Part shown: positions 1 through 10,576 of the stretch, piece after piece
Numbering within the stretch: the stretch's first letter is position 1
Layout: every line of letters starts with the position of its first letter
NCBI GenBank assembly: GCA_963920575.1
Contig: OY986972.1
Location: 19,167,271 to 19,231,270, forward strand
From: Narthecium ossifragum
Lineage: Eukaryota > Streptophyta > Magnoliopsida > Dioscoreales > Nartheciaceae
Direction of reading: 5' to 3'
DNA length: 64,000 nucleotides
Notes under the pieces: model-generated
What the model was told of the DNA's origin: nothing
The model's database searches: none
The model's input: only the letters and a program-made list of their open reading frames with translations
Made by a program: the position numbers and the translations under genes

Positions 1-77
1 GTGTTGTCTTCCATTTCTCACCAATAGAAGGGCCAACTGTCCCCGAAGCAAATGCATATCCCCCTGACCGAAGCCGC

Positions 78-144
78 TTATTTCCCAGTGTTTGAAATTT
101 GTAACTGCTCCTCATACTTCAGGATAAATACGCCGCAGTCGAGG
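78..144 (-). other. Terminal exon with catalytic Cys of C48 protease
   Basis: After a 90-bp GT-AG intron (145-234) the frame continues as LDCGVFILKYEEQ, the canonical (S/L)DCG(V/I)F motif around the nucleophilic cysteine of Ulp1-type proteases. It ends at TAA (78-80 on plus). Joined to the preceding exon this gives a full H-D-C triad, although more N-terminal exons are broken. This exon is too short to stand out as an ORF and is recognised only through the motif and the splice sites. Confidence 0.6.
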
Positions 145-234
145 CTGTTGACAAAATTGAAAGTGTGAAAGGGTATTCAGTATAGTGTGCGTGGTGGAGT
201 GCACAAAAAGATTATGTACTGAAAGAAAGCTTAC

Positions 235-559
235 GATCCACGTTGACTGGGTATGGCTTGCTCCCGCACGTAAGACCACCCGGAGCCTTGCATCCCTCTA
301 GCATACAGCTTTGGTACCCAAGTCTGCAGTGCCCGCCCAACCCATTTTGTCATGTACTCCGCTTCTTCTTCGTAACTGCGAGCCCACGACGAGGTGTATT
401 GCCGACAAATCCCTTCTTTGAGGTCAACTGCAAGCAAGTGCCAGTGAAAGCCGGAGTGCAGTGGGATGAACCACACATCAACACTCGGCAGTGAAGAAAA
501 GGTATTGGCACCATGCAGGAGTGAGTCGCGAAGGGAATGACGGTCATGAACAATTGCGG
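235..559 (-). other. Exon with His and Asp of C48 protease
   Basis: Penultimate exon. It reads WFIPLHSGFHWHLLAVDLKEG, the conserved Ulp1/C48 strand with the catalytic His (GFHWH) and the Asp a few residues later (AVDL). The donor is at 234/235 (GATC|GTAAGC on minus) and a plausible acceptor is at 559/560 (CTGCAAG). The reading frame is open throughout. Upstream, a further intron at 560-639 has a good GTAAGT donor, and the next exon spans 640-814. Confidence 0.6.
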
Positions 560-639
560 CTTGCAGTAACAATAGTTAATCAGTAACAAGTGTGAAATAC
601 TTCAGTCTGTGACCCTCAAAACTATTCGAATCCACTTAC

Positions 640-814
640 ATGGAGGCGGGTGCTTGAGAAAAAACAGCGTCAACCCCCCTCTGCTTGAATCGGGCGGACA
701 GAAAAAATTCTTTGGATGGCGTCAATGAGGTCCCCTTCTATCTCCTGGTTGTTTATGACAGCCATCAATTGCCCCCTCGTACAGCATCCCATAGTATGGG
801 TGAATATTGTAACT
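640..814 (-). other. Internal exon of the C48 gene
   Basis: Minus-strand exon between a donor at 639 (CCAT|GTAAGT) and an acceptor at 815-817 (ATATGCAG). It encodes a stretch containing NNQEIEGDLIDAIQRIFSVRP. This is a plausible linker just before the protease core, but no motif is recognised. It is bounded on its upstream side by the repeat-filled intron 815-1110. Confidence 0.4.
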
Positions 815-1110
815 CTGCATATAAAATAATAAGAAAATACCTTAAACACGAGTAGAAATAAGATTAAACACGCGTATAGAGAACAAAAAACACGCGTATA
901 TATTACCTTAAACACGCGTAATAAATTAAAACATCGCATCTAAATAGAATTAAACACGCGTATGAATAAGCATAAAGACGCGTGTAAAAAACTCTAAACA
1001 CGCGTATCATAGTTTATAACAAATCTAAACTCAGTATAAACGCATATCAAATCACCGAATAAACACGCGTAGGATGAATCAAAAAATCGCGTATAATAAC
1101 ATTTAAGTAC
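815..1110 (-). repeat. Intron largely built of 22-bp ACGCGTA-core repeats (array A)
   Basis: Cores of the form ACGCGTA or close variants start at 848, 870, 892, 914, (934), 956, 978, 1000, 1040, 1065, 1087 and 1109. Most steps are exactly 22 bp and all copies have the same orientation. The spacer is A/T-rich (AAAC or TATAAA words). The array covers most of a 296-bp inferred intron. The last core overlaps the inferred 5' splice site (ATGC|GTAC on minus), and the acceptor is ATATGCAG at 815-820. Spacer sequence has drifted while the phase and the core are kept. Confidence 0.7.
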
Positions 1111-2609
1111 GCATGGAAAGAAAATCTAACTCGTCATCCAGCTGGTCGATGTAGCGCAGTTCATCCTTCTCCTCCTCGCTTAAGGTTTTAATGACGTCCT
1201 TCGAGTCTTGTAGGTAAGGTGTTTGATTGACAATGTGCCTGGAAATATTCCCACTTGCATGACCCAAGTTTGCCGCGGTCTGGTATTCCTTCTCGACCAA
1301 CTTTATCTTCTCCGCAAGGGCTCCAGGAGTGGCATGTAGCTCACTTATCTCGATCCAGCTGTCTTTTTCCTGGACCTCCACTTCCACAGTGGAGTCTTCA
1401 AACACATGCGCAGACTCCTAAGAAGGTGGAGACATCGAAGCATACTCGTCACCTTTAACGGCGGTCACGACCTCGTGGCGCGGAAAATACTTCACGCCCT
1501 CGCTCTGCACCACACCAGTAAGGTCTACTTCTACAACATAACTGTCGAGTGACCTCTCAACTGACACCTCCTCCATCGCTTCTCCAACGCCGCGGCCTTC
1601 AGTGTCATCCTTCCCCTCGATGACCTGACCAGTTGTATTAATGCCCGCGATTTCCACATGTTCAACTGTGGCATCCTCGGGACGGACACCACCCTCCTCG
1701 ATGACAGTCGCAGGGGCAACGCCGGTGTCTCGATCTGTGCGGACACCCCCCTCCTCGCTGACAGACGGAGGTACCTCGATGACATTCTCCTCGGGCATTG
1801 GATCCTTCGGCACGTCGATGACATTTGAAGGTGCCTCGCCAATGACTCCGTCTGTGCGGACACCATCCTCCTCGATGACCTCCTCTTCGGGCACTGGGTC
1901 CACCGGCGCACAGACGTCTTGCACCGTCGCTTTATCCCCGGCGCCTGTATCCACTGACTCTTCCTATCTAGCCCCCCCTTCGACGCCCGAATATGCATTG
2001 ATTGTGTCCATTATAACTCCCGACACAGCAGTGTACTCTTCTGTCACAACAATGTCCGGGTCACGAGTAGGAGTGTCGACCATGCTCCGCTTCTTTGGTG
2101 CTGCCTGCTTTTGCTTTGGCTTTTTCGACCTCAGACCATATGGACTACGAGCCCATGCTCTATTGACTCTGACTCCTTCCTTCGCAGTTTCAGCTTGCTC
2201 TTCAACAACTTCTTCAGCAACGGCCGTATCAGCCGTCTGAATGTCCGGCCGGATATCATCTTGCCCGAGATCACCCGGCCCGGCATCCCTCTTCATGATC
2301 ACATCCTCCTTTTCTTGACTCTGACTCCGAGGTGTTCTCCTTTTTCTTGCAACTGATCCTTCGAATGAGGGCGCCGCTTTCTCCTTCTCCAAAACATCCT
2401 CTCGGAAGGACACACTCCGCGGTGTCTTCATGATTGAAGGTGTCCGCGACTTCGCTTTGAGCCATTCAATTTCTTGTTCGGCTTCAGCGAGCCGCGCATT
2501 CGTTGCCCGCCAATTTCAATCTCAATTTATTGTTCTGGATGTTCATCGTCCTCACAGCATCGTCCTGGGCCACAATCCTCCGAGTCAATGTATCGACGTC
2601 CGATCTCAG
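1111..2609 (-). pseudogene. Central acidic/low-complexity exon of the C48 gene, with stops
   Basis: Minus-strand exon between the acceptor at 2610-2615 (CTCCAG|CTGAG) and the donor at 1110. It starts with a heptad-like segment (residues LRSDVDTLTRRIVAQ). It then has a basic stretch (RSKKPKQKQAAPKKR) and imperfect internal repeats of an EEGGVRTD-like unit, and it ends in another charged helix. The frame is broken by a one-base shift near 2480 and by TAG codons at 1964-1966 and 1418-1420. Long plus-strand frames here (for example 1641-2240) are antisense shadows of this biased sequence. Confidence 0.5.
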
Positions 2610-2988
2610 CTGGAGACAAGAGTGGGAAAAAAAAATGTTAAGTGCGCACGAAAAATACTTGTCAAAAGACACGAGTATAATAAGACACAAACACGCGTAT
2701 TACTAAAAGTAAAGACACGTATAATAGATCAAAAAGACGCGTATTTATACTAATAAACACGTGTATTATAGCTAATAAAGACGCGTATTAGTAATATTAA
2801 ACACAAGTATGATAGATCAAAACTACGCGTACTTATACTAATAAACACGAGTATGATAGCTCTAAAACACGCATATTTTGAGTAAAAAACACGAGTATAT
2901 TAGATTTTCATTCATAAAAACTTAACAGTTACCGAGTATCACACGTAATTAAATCTAACGACGAGTAATATCAATTCTAACGACGTAC
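2610..2988 (-). repeat. Intron largely built of 22-bp ACGCGTA-core repeats (array B)
   Basis: The most regular array. Cores (ACGCGTA, ACGAGTA, ACGTGTA, ACAAGTA, ACGCATA) start at 2671, 2693, 2717, 2737, 2759, 2781, 2803, 2825, 2847, 2869 and 2891. Eight successive steps are 22 bp or nearly so, and seven are exactly 22. Weaker copies lie near 2932 and good ones at 2961 and 2983. The core at 2983 forms the inferred 5' splice site (GAG|GTACGT on minus). Only about 60 bp at the acceptor side, including a pyrimidine-rich tract and CTCCAG, lies outside the array. Confidence 0.7.
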
Positions 2989-4107
2989 CTCAGCCAGCTT
3001 AGTCTCAATTCTTGGGCTGGCATGGGCATTCTCGGTCGACCGCGGCATGGTCATGAATTGAACACGCCTAGGGGGTGCGTCTTCACGAGAGGACAGTGCA
3101 TCAGAAGTCCCAGCCACCGTTGTATGTCTTCGTGATTGCTCGGCTTGCGTGGAATGCCTCAGATACAAGGTACATTCCACATCGATGTAGACAAGCTGGA
3201 AATTATAGAAAACCAACAGTTGGTTAGTAGACATTCCAAACTAGACGGCCATAAAGAAATCCGAACAGTATTTTAGCTCGACATTACCCGTGTAGTCGTT
3301 CCTTGTGTAACAGTGTCGGTGAGGTTCTTTCTCCTCACCAGCTGTACATGACCCCACCTCATCATGCGTGGGATACTGTTCGCGAAGGTTGGTGCCCTGC
3401 AACCGGTAATCTCATAATATCATATGAGCAGAACATCAGTGCACCCGCAGACATAAGTACATGCCCTTGATGGCGCCCTCCACTGTCTGTGAGCCATGGC
3501 GACCTCCGTCTTAAGGTGCTCGTGAACTGCGGTTGCCCAGTCAATATTCTGCAGTGAGTAGAGATCTTCCAAAAGGGGCACCAGGTATGAAGGGGCGGTG
3601 TAGTTGGACCTCGGGAACAAGAAGACGGTGAACATGTAGAGAATAAAGAAGTGGCAGAAATCTGCAATGTCCTCCACTTCACTCTTGCCCTTGAGATCAT
3701 CCAAGATCCCATCGATATGACTAGACTGCAGGTCTAGCTCCTTGGTATGTCTACTGTAGAATGATATACTCCTGAGCTGCTACCGCATCTTCTTCCGCTT
3801 CGGCCGAGAACCGCCCATAGGTAGACCGAGGATAACTGCTATGTCTTCTGCTTTTAGCTCGATGTTGCTACCTTGGACAGTGAACCGTAAACCTCCATTG
3901 TAATTCCTCATCATGTGGTCCAAGAGGACACTGTCAGGTCTTATCTTTGACAAGTCGAGCATATGGACGAAAGGTGTCTCGCAAATTTTGGTTGCATGGG
4001 CCGACGTCATATATTCGCGGCGGCCTCCTATATCTTATGCGCGAAGCACCGGCTTGAGAACGGAGTGCGGCCGACCTCCAGTAAATTGTCGTCACCACTG
4101 CTTGTCT
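2989..4107 (-). pseudogene. Plant-mobile-domain-like exons of the C48 gene
   Basis: Minus-strand pieces. 3780-4010 reads through a segment with FVHMLDLSKIRPDSVLLDHM and IELKAEDIAVILGLPMGG, typical of the N-terminal domain found with plant Ulp1-like transposon genes. 3420-3704 continues with FILYMFTVFLFPRSNY and YLVPLLEDLYSLQNIDWATA, the next conserved block. 2989-3234 is a less conserved exon ending at the GAG|GTACGT donor. Small introns lie near 3713-3779 and 3235-3360. The acceptor near 4108 (CCGCAG) is plausible, but the frame that follows meets a stop, so the N-terminus is damaged. Confidence 0.5.
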
Positions 4108-4154
4108 CTGCGGTTCACACGAGATAAGAGTTGGAGTTAAATAGCGCAAATAAA

Positions 4155-4660
4155 CAGCTTAACAACGGGTAGACGCAACAAAAAGTACGCATATAAACAA
4201 CATTAAGAACACGTATAAACACCAATGCATAGAATACACCATATCAACGCATAGAAACAACCAAAAGTACGCGTATAAACAAGTAAATGTGCCAATCTAC
4301 ACAACGAAGTTGAATAGCGCATATAAAACCCATTAAATACGCGTAAAAACTACAAATAGTACGCGTATAAATGAGTAAATGTGCCAACCTACAATAGCGC
4401 GTATAAAAGAGTAAATAGCGCGTATAAAACACCTTAACAACGCGTATATAAAACAATAAGTACGCATATAAAAGAGACAAAGTACGCGTAAAAACTAGTA
4501 AATAGCGCGTATAAAAGACCTTTACAACGCGTAGAAACAACCATAAGTACATGTAAAAACAACCATAAGTACGCGTGTAAACAAGAGCGCATAGAAAACA
4601 CCAAAAAGACACTTAGAAAGAACAAAAAGTACGCGTGTGAATGCTACATTTCTTAGCGCA
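4155..4660 (-). repeat. 22-bp ACGCGTA-core repeat array in first intron (array C)
   Basis: Cores (ACGCGTA, GCGCGTA, ACGCATA, ACATGTA) start at 4165, 4187, 4209, 4247, 4269, 4317, 4339, 4361, 4397, 4418, 4440, 4462, 4484, 4505, 4527, 4549, 4571, 4587, 4609 and 4631, with most steps 21-22 bp. The array fills most of the inferred intron 4108-4804 but begins about 150 bp from its donor (CCG|GTAAGC at 4804). The minus-strand frames here with repeated FYTRYL-like words are only translations of this repeat. Confidence 0.7.
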
Positions 4661-4804
4661 AAAAATTATGTAGGATACGGGGACGAAAATAATGGTATTT
4701 ATTTTTTCCACAATAGATGAGAGGAGAACACACCGCCTTGTGCCAAAAAAAAAAATTAAAAAATTAAAATTAAAAGGATTAAGTCGGGATGAATAAGGGC
4801 TTAC

Positions 4805-4919
4805 CGGAGTCCATGTCCGAAGATCCAGCGCCGGCATCCACCTCCGCCTCTTTTTTCGTCCACTTTGGTCCCTCGGCTTTTCTCGCTTTCCCCTTGGATT
4901 TGGTGGATTTTGCCTCCAT
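4805..4919 (-). other. Probable first exon of the C48 gene
   Basis: The ATG at 4917-4919 (minus) opens a short lysine-rich exon (MEAKSTKSKGKARKAEGPKW), a common type of N-terminus for plant-mobile-domain transposon proteins. It ends at a good donor, GACTCCG|GTAAGC, at 4804. The exon is 115 bp, leaving one base for the next codon. The start is inferred from the motif and the splice site, not from transcript data. Confidence 0.4.
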
Positions 4920-6260
4920 CGATGGAAATGGAATGGGTGGAACTCGGAAAAAGGTCTAGGGTATGAGAAACCCCTTTTGTCGCGATGGAAATCGAACGCA
5001 ATCTCTCGATCTCTCGATCTCTCGATCTCTCGGTGAAGATTGGAAGGGTAAGTAGAAGATTTGAAAAGCCGCATTCAAATCCCATTTTTATGTGTATTTA
5101 TCCGACGCGTCATTTCATCTTCGCGTCGCCTGCAACCGCCGTATAACTGGCTAATAGCGTCTTGCCACGTGTGGGGTGATGAACGCGACAGAGACTTGAT
5201 TTCTGGGAAGTTATTATTATAACATACATGCCATGCCACGTCATGTGGCAGGGCATGGCATGTATGTGGTGTCATATGGGCATGGGTTAAGTGAGGGGTA
5301 AGATGGGGTTTTCCATGTCCAGGGGGTATTAAATTGCAAAAAAACAAGGCAAATGTATTAAACCGGAAAAAGTGAACTTTGGGGGTACTAAAATGCAAAA
5401 ACTTCTGCATTAGCGGGTGGTTTGTGTGGAATGATAGTCTGGGTCTAGCTGTTCGTGATGTATGTAGGCAGGTTGCTCCGTTTTCCTGGGTTTCGTTTCA
5501 TTCCGTTCTATTCCGCGGGAGCAGGTGTCCGTCCTTAGCGGACACTAACTCGTTTTGTTCGGGGTTAGGGTTAAGGGGGTTAAGTGGAATATGGGGCTAG
5601 AAAAAGTGAAGGTAAGAAAAAATAGAGAGGAATGTGATAGGTGGAATAGTAGTAACCCCGTAATCATTGTTTTGATATTTGGTGAAAAAATAGGGATAAA
5701 ATGAGGGTAGCCCCCTTAACCCTGTTGCCAGACAAGGGCGTCGAAGTTGGTTACGAGGTTGGCTAGGGAGGGGCGTTGGACACAATCCTGGGTGTTTGAT
5801 TCTGGTCATTTGGTGGGGTTCCTCCGGTTGGGTTTCTTCTTCTTCTTCTTTTTTCGTTGCAGTGTGATTGTGTTTTTTTTTTCAGATAATTGGTGTTTAG
5901 GTCCATAGTAAGGAAATATTTATCCAAAACTCCATATACATTTTCCTTAAGGTGTTTAATACCTTGTTGTTTAGCTGTATTTTTTTAATGTCTAAAATAC
6001 CCTCCTATGACTCTTGGGCTTCTTGTAGAGAGACTTTAATCACATATGTGTGATGGACCCGCAAGCATACACAAGCTCAATTGCATTTATGAATCCCTCT
6101 AACTACTTCTCTCCTCTCCACTCCAATCCCTGTACACATCTCATTCTCTCTCTCTCACTACTTCTCTCCTCAATTGCATTTAATGCGTACACATCTCTTT
6201 CTCTCTCTCACTATTTCTCTCCTCAATTGCATTTAATGTCTGCGGCCATCATCTCACCTT
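4920..6260. other. Non-coding stretch with simple repeats
   Basis: No convincing gene. It contains a short (CTCGATCT)n run at about 5000-5035, a 16-bp inverted repeat at 5222-5267, A/T-rich filler, and a roughly 60-bp imperfect tandem duplication at about 6120-6240 built of CTCTCTCACTA and CTCAATTGCATTTAATG words, ending at the assembly gap. Confidence 0.5.
5222..5267. repeat. Perfect 16-bp inverted repeat (hairpin)
   Basis: ACATACATGCCATGCC (5222-5237) is followed after 14 bases by its exact reverse complement (5252-5267). A second short stem, CCAC/GTGG, lies at the base of the loop. It could be the core of a foldback or MITE-like element. No target duplication was found. Confidence 0.6.
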
Positions 6261-6460
6261 NNNNNNNNNNNNNNNNNNNNNNNNNNNNNNNNNNNNNNNN
6301 NNNNNNNNNNNNNNNNNNNNNNNNNNNNNNNNNNNNNNNNNNNNNNNNNNNNNNNNNNNNNNNNNNNNNNNNNNNNNNNNNNNNNNNNNNNNNNNNNNNN
6401 NNNNNNNNNNNNNNNNNNNNNNNNNNNNNNNNNNNNNNNNNNNNNNNNNNNNNNNNNNNN
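6261..6460. other. Assembly gap (200 N)
   Basis: Exactly 200 consecutive undetermined bases. Both flanks are simple or low-complexity sequence (CT-rich on the left, GGCGAGGTCG-type GC-rich repeats on the right), which probably explains the gap. The reading frames that cross it are meaningless. Confidence 0.98.
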
Positions 6461-6703
6461 GCGAGGTCGATGGAGTCGTGCGACGGCGTGTGGGTTGGGT
6501 GGTCGGGGATGGGTGAGGGGAAAGAGAGGGAGAGGTCGGGCAAGGTAGGCATCGACGCGGCTGAGGGCGAGTTCGGCGTGGGGAGAGGTCGACGACGGCG
6601 CGAGGTCGGGCGAGGTCGGCGTCGGCGCGGCTGAGGGCGAGGTCAGCGTAGGGAGAGGAGAGGGGATGGGTGAGGGGAAAGAGAGGGAGAGGGGACGGGG
6701 ACA
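6461..6703. repeat. GC-rich low-complexity repeats
   Basis: Imperfect repeats of GGCGAGGTCGGCGTCGGCG and GGGAAAGAGAGGGAGAGG words. Similar sequence resumes on the far side of the solo LTR (11204-11260) and again near 28260-28460, so this looks like a family of low-complexity non-coding sequence rather than a gene. Confidence 0.5.
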
Positions 6704-7916
6704 GCCGGTGTCGCGCCCCGACCCGCGTAGGCCCAACCGAGCCGGGCTACACGAACCGGAACCTAACCTACTGCGAAAATTTTGGCGAGGTTTTCCTCTA
6801 ATCGTAGTGGTTACCCTAGCAAAACATAACCATCCTGTATTATACAAATATTACAAACCCAGAGACTGAAACTGGATATTTATATACAATCCTCAAATAG
6901 GGAAATTATATATTTATCACTCCCGTAGGAGACTATCTATAACAAAAAGGTATAAAACTGTAAGATCGCCACCTCTCAAGCATCGCCAGACGCCACCACG
7001 TCACCAAACACCGGCTCGGTAGGGGCGACCGAAGAAGAGCTAGTGCCAGCACCTGCAAAACGCAGCCCGAGTAGGAGTGAGCAGTAAGCTCAGTAGGGAC
7101 ACTACACTACGACACTCAAAAGGGAGGGAATACAACAGTGTCGCCTTCAAGTAAGACCTGGGTGTATACAGGGGTTTCATAACCCCACCAGGTGTCCCAC
7201 GTGTTCCGATGAGGCCCAAAACCAGCACTACTGTCTCACAGCAGTAAGCCAACACTGCTGGCGGGGTCGTCACTCCTAACCAGAGCCGACACCACTGAGT
7301 AGGCACACCCTCACTCAAGAGACATGGAACATCAGACACCGGCTACACCTCAGCATCCGACTCGAGGCCGACACTGTCGCGCCTCGGCGCAGGAAACCCA
7401 CCCGGACCGGGACACGAGGGGGAACCTACATCTACCGACAACAAGCTGGCGGAAACAGATACAAAAACAAACAAAGGACAACAGTAATCTAACCATTACT
7501 GAACCAAAACTGTATTTACAACAATAATTACATTAACAGGGTTATACAAAAAAATTACATCATCTGAGGTTTCCGCAAAAGTACAGACAAAGCCGTCCTA
7601 GCCCTCAAACATGGTCAGCTGGCGACGCGCTGCCACAGGATGAACACCGGGGGGTCACAGGGGAAGTGTTGGTACCTGTACCTACAAACACCGCGGTCCA
7701 GGTAGGAATGAGCAAAGGCTCAGTAAGGTTCTACTCTACGACACACACAAGGAAGGGCGACTCCAACCGTACTAAGTCTGTGCCAAGTGCTAAGGCTTGC
7801 CAAGGACCCCTAGGGTTCCAGCGGTAGTCACCCAAACGAACTGGACCCACACTGGTCGCCACTGCGGGCAGGAACAGACACTGCCAGGGCTGGGCTTACT
7901 CCGATGGCCCCTGGGC

Positions 7917-8166
7917 TTCCTGTCCATAGTATGTCCCTCCGACGGGCACTGTTCAGGGGTGGTCCTCCTCCGACAGTCCCTGACACAGGGTGGACAATGA
8001 CAATACTAGAGAGCCCCCAAATCCCTTTGATACCCCCAGGGTTCCTGTCCATAGTATGTCCCTCCGATGGCCACTGTTCAGGGGTGGTCCTCCTCTGACA
8101 GTCCCTGACACAGGATGGACAATGACCATACCAATAGGACACCCATACCGGGGTAACGACAGCCAA
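7917..8166. repeat. 125-bp tandem duplication inside the inner LTR
   Basis: The block starting TGTCCATAGTATGTCCCTCC at 7921 recurs at 8046 with only scattered differences, giving two units of about 125 bp. Small frames on both strands here come from the repeat and have no recognisable product. Confidence 0.7.
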
Positions 8167-8423
8167 CACTTAGCCTAACATGCCTCTAACGCACAGGAAA
8201 GCAAGACAATAATAAAACAATAGAATAAACATGCAGATAATAAACAAATATTGACAGACAGATGATAAAGTAGTAAAGCAGATAAGTAAAACAGTAAAGC
8301 ATGCAACAAACAAGACAGTATAAGCAAGCAAATAATATAACAATATAAACAAATATCATTTATAGCAATACCACTAACATGCCATTCCATGTTGCCCTCA
8401 GATACTGTTCCTGGGAAAACCCT

Positions 8424-8606
8424 GGATCGATCCAAACATACCCATGGATCGATCCGACAGCCCTCAATGAACAGACCATCTTGGTGCAACCTGGATCGAT
8501 CCAACATACCCATGGATCGATCCTGCCTGAAGTCGGATCGATCCAACTTGCCTGGATCGATCCCACTAAGTAGTCCGATCGATCGGACTCACAGTCCGAT
8601 CGATCC
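8424..8606. repeat. Array of GATCGATC palindromes (inner LTR)
   Basis: Eight copies of a 10-bp element centred on GATCGATC start near 8424, 8446, 8493, 8515, 8535, 8554, 8576 and 8597. Steps are about 19-22 bp, with one double step of 47. Flanking bases are often complementary (GGATCGATCC; TCCGATCGATCGGA), so many copies are extended palindromes. A further pair lies at about 9696-9720. Confidence 0.75.
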
Positions 8607-10576
8607 CAACACAGATAATTATCAATATAAACATGCAACAACCAGGGCACATCTTCGGCCCATAAATACTAAACATTCCCCAAAAACCGCTAATGAACAG
8701 TAGAGAAATATAATATTATATTCTGGCATATAATATTATATTCCAAACATCAAATATTCTCTACATGGCAGCTGTTTGATCTGTCGATCCGATGTCCAAC
8801 CGAGGCCGGATTTGAGATCCAAGCTAGACCCTAGTAGATCTATAAGCATGGATCAACATACCCAAAATCCAGATTCATCCAACGGTTAGATTAACGGAAA
8901 AACACAAATCAAAACCACTAATTAAACTAACTTACCAGTTAATTACTGCAATGCAGCCCACCAGCGATTAATTCATAAAAATTCGTAGGAAAATTGTAAA
9001 AATGCAAACTAAGATGGCATGGAGAGCTAACTCATAGATCTACAACTCTTGTATTCAACAAAACCCAAGATCATTCTCGTACAAGCCGGAAATCTCGCCA
9101 AAAGCTGGCTGTTCTTCATGAATAACAGAAAATCGGAAAATCCGTGATTAATCTTGCATAAATCCTACTCAAAACTCATCCAAAGATTATGAAACTTAAA
9201 ACAGAAACTCTACTAGGCCAGATGCTTCTAATAGCATGAAGATCAACAGATCCAACGGTTGGATTAAGAGAATCCCATTAAAGAGTGTAAGTAGGTAGAA
9301 CACCTACCGAAGCCGCTAATCCTTGGATGATCCCCGCTAAACCGCTGCTAACCAAGCTACTAAACCACGTCCAAGATCGTCCTCACGTCGCCACGATTCC
9401 AACGAGCCTTCAAGCTCCCAAAATGGTGGCCGGAGGAGGGAGAACGACGAAGGAGAGCGGGCTGCCGGAAGAAAACAGAGCAAGCTCTGCTTGCGGGAAG
9501 AAGAACCAGGAAAGGAGAAGGAGAGAAGAGAAGAGAAGGGAAGGAGGGGAAGAAAAGAGGAAGGAGGAGTAGGGGAAGGCTGGGAAAGCCGGGGAAAAGG
9601 AGGTGAGGCCATCCCCTCGCTGACAAAGGGAGTGACGGCCACGACGGGCGTCATCGCGGAGGAAAACAGGGCCGACTCACTCATGAGTCCGATCGATCGC
9701 TCCCATGCTCGATCGATCGCTCACGGGCCGCCAGCTGCCCAAAAGCAAGTTTCTGCGCGCCCGAGCTGGGATCTTCCGATCCCGGGTCCACCTAGCCATT
9801 CTATTCAAACACATACACCAAAACAAGGCCTGTGTGTGCACACGGGTGTGAAACAAACCAACAAGGTGCAATTTACCAAATTGCCCTTGCGGTCAACCAC
9901 GAGCCACAGGAATAGAGGGACGGGTCCTCACAGACACGACCTCTACACATCGAACAACATGTATTCAGGTCATCTAACCCTATCATCGAAAGCGACTGAA
10001 TACTACAAATTGAGTCCTGGACCAAACTACCCGCAACGGTCCTAGAGATAGATCCGGACTACCGAAAGCCCTGGATCGGCGATCAACCCATCGCCAGCGT
10101 CCTACACGGATGCAACTAATGCGCAACACAATGCATGATATGAACATGCGCAGGATAATACATGTAAGCATGCAACAATATGTGATGATATATCAAATAA
10201 GGTCTCGGTACGGCACCCTGCCGGCCCGGGGTGGTGAACATGATAATAAGGTCCAGGGAGCTGCTGCAGTGGTACCACCACCAACTGCCAGCAGTCCACC
10301 ATAACACCTGCACCGGGAAGCAGCCCCGCAAACAACAGCTCACAGATAACATAGATAAAGCCCTCGGCGCACGCCGGCATGCAAGGCTAGGAAAAGCTGT
10401 AGGGCTACCCGCCCGTTTATTCTAAACATCCCGGGAGTCATCACTCCCCCGGTTCACCACTGCCCTATTATAGGGCTAACATGCTTAAACATATGTACAA
10501 GGTATAAAGTTGTAAAGAGAACGATACATGCAAAGCCCCGCGGGCAAAACAAGACAAATTCCTCTCTCTGCCATAA

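Larger units (their letters stand above)
78..4919 (-). pseudogene. C48 (Ulp1-like) peptidase / plant mobile domain gene, decayed
   Basis: Minus-strand multi-exon gene of the kind carried by plant Mutator-type and related transposons: an N-terminal plant-mobile-domain-like part, a long low-complexity acidic middle and a C-terminal Ulp1/SENP-type cysteine protease domain. The likely first exon is at 4805-4919 and the last at 78-144, and several GT-AG introns can be placed. It appears non-functional. The long central exon has in-frame TAG codons at 1964-1966 and 1418-1420 and a frame change near 2480, and the N-terminal exon near 4020-4107 cannot be read in one frame. The protease catalytic residues are nonetheless still present. 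I could not identify terminal inverted repeats of a host transposon. A domesticated C48 gene with sequencing errors is possible but less likely. Confidence 0.6.
7375..9932 (-). mobile_element. Inner nested solo LTR of the same broad family
   Basis: On plus it starts TGTCGCGCCTCGG and ends GGGTCCTCACA. It is flanked by GACAC at 7370-7374 and 9933-9937, a perfect 5-bp target duplication inside the outer LTR. It is about 2.56 kb, again without internal sequence. It contains a 125-bp tandem duplication and an array of GATCGATC palindromes. Body similarity to the outer LTR is limited outside the ends, so this is a sister subfamily rather than a recent copy. Confidence 0.8.

Noticed and set aside
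1641..2240. Plus-strand 199-codon Ser/Thr/Pro-rich frame
   Set aside because: Antisense to the central exon of the C48 gene, whose minus-strand frame connects to recognisable exons.
2671..2900. Regular short repeats with spacers resembling a CRISPR array
   Set aside because: Plant nuclear context, 7-bp core only, A/T-rich degenerate spacers, no cas genes. This is a tandem repeat.
4244..4625. Minus-strand frames with repeated FYTRYL and LYAYL words that look like membrane proteins
   Set aside because: Translation of the 22-bp ACGCGTA repeat in an intron, where unit length 22 shifts frame in a regular way.
6050..6634. Frames crossing the run of N
   Set aside because: They contain undetermined bases and simple repeats, with no evidence of coding.
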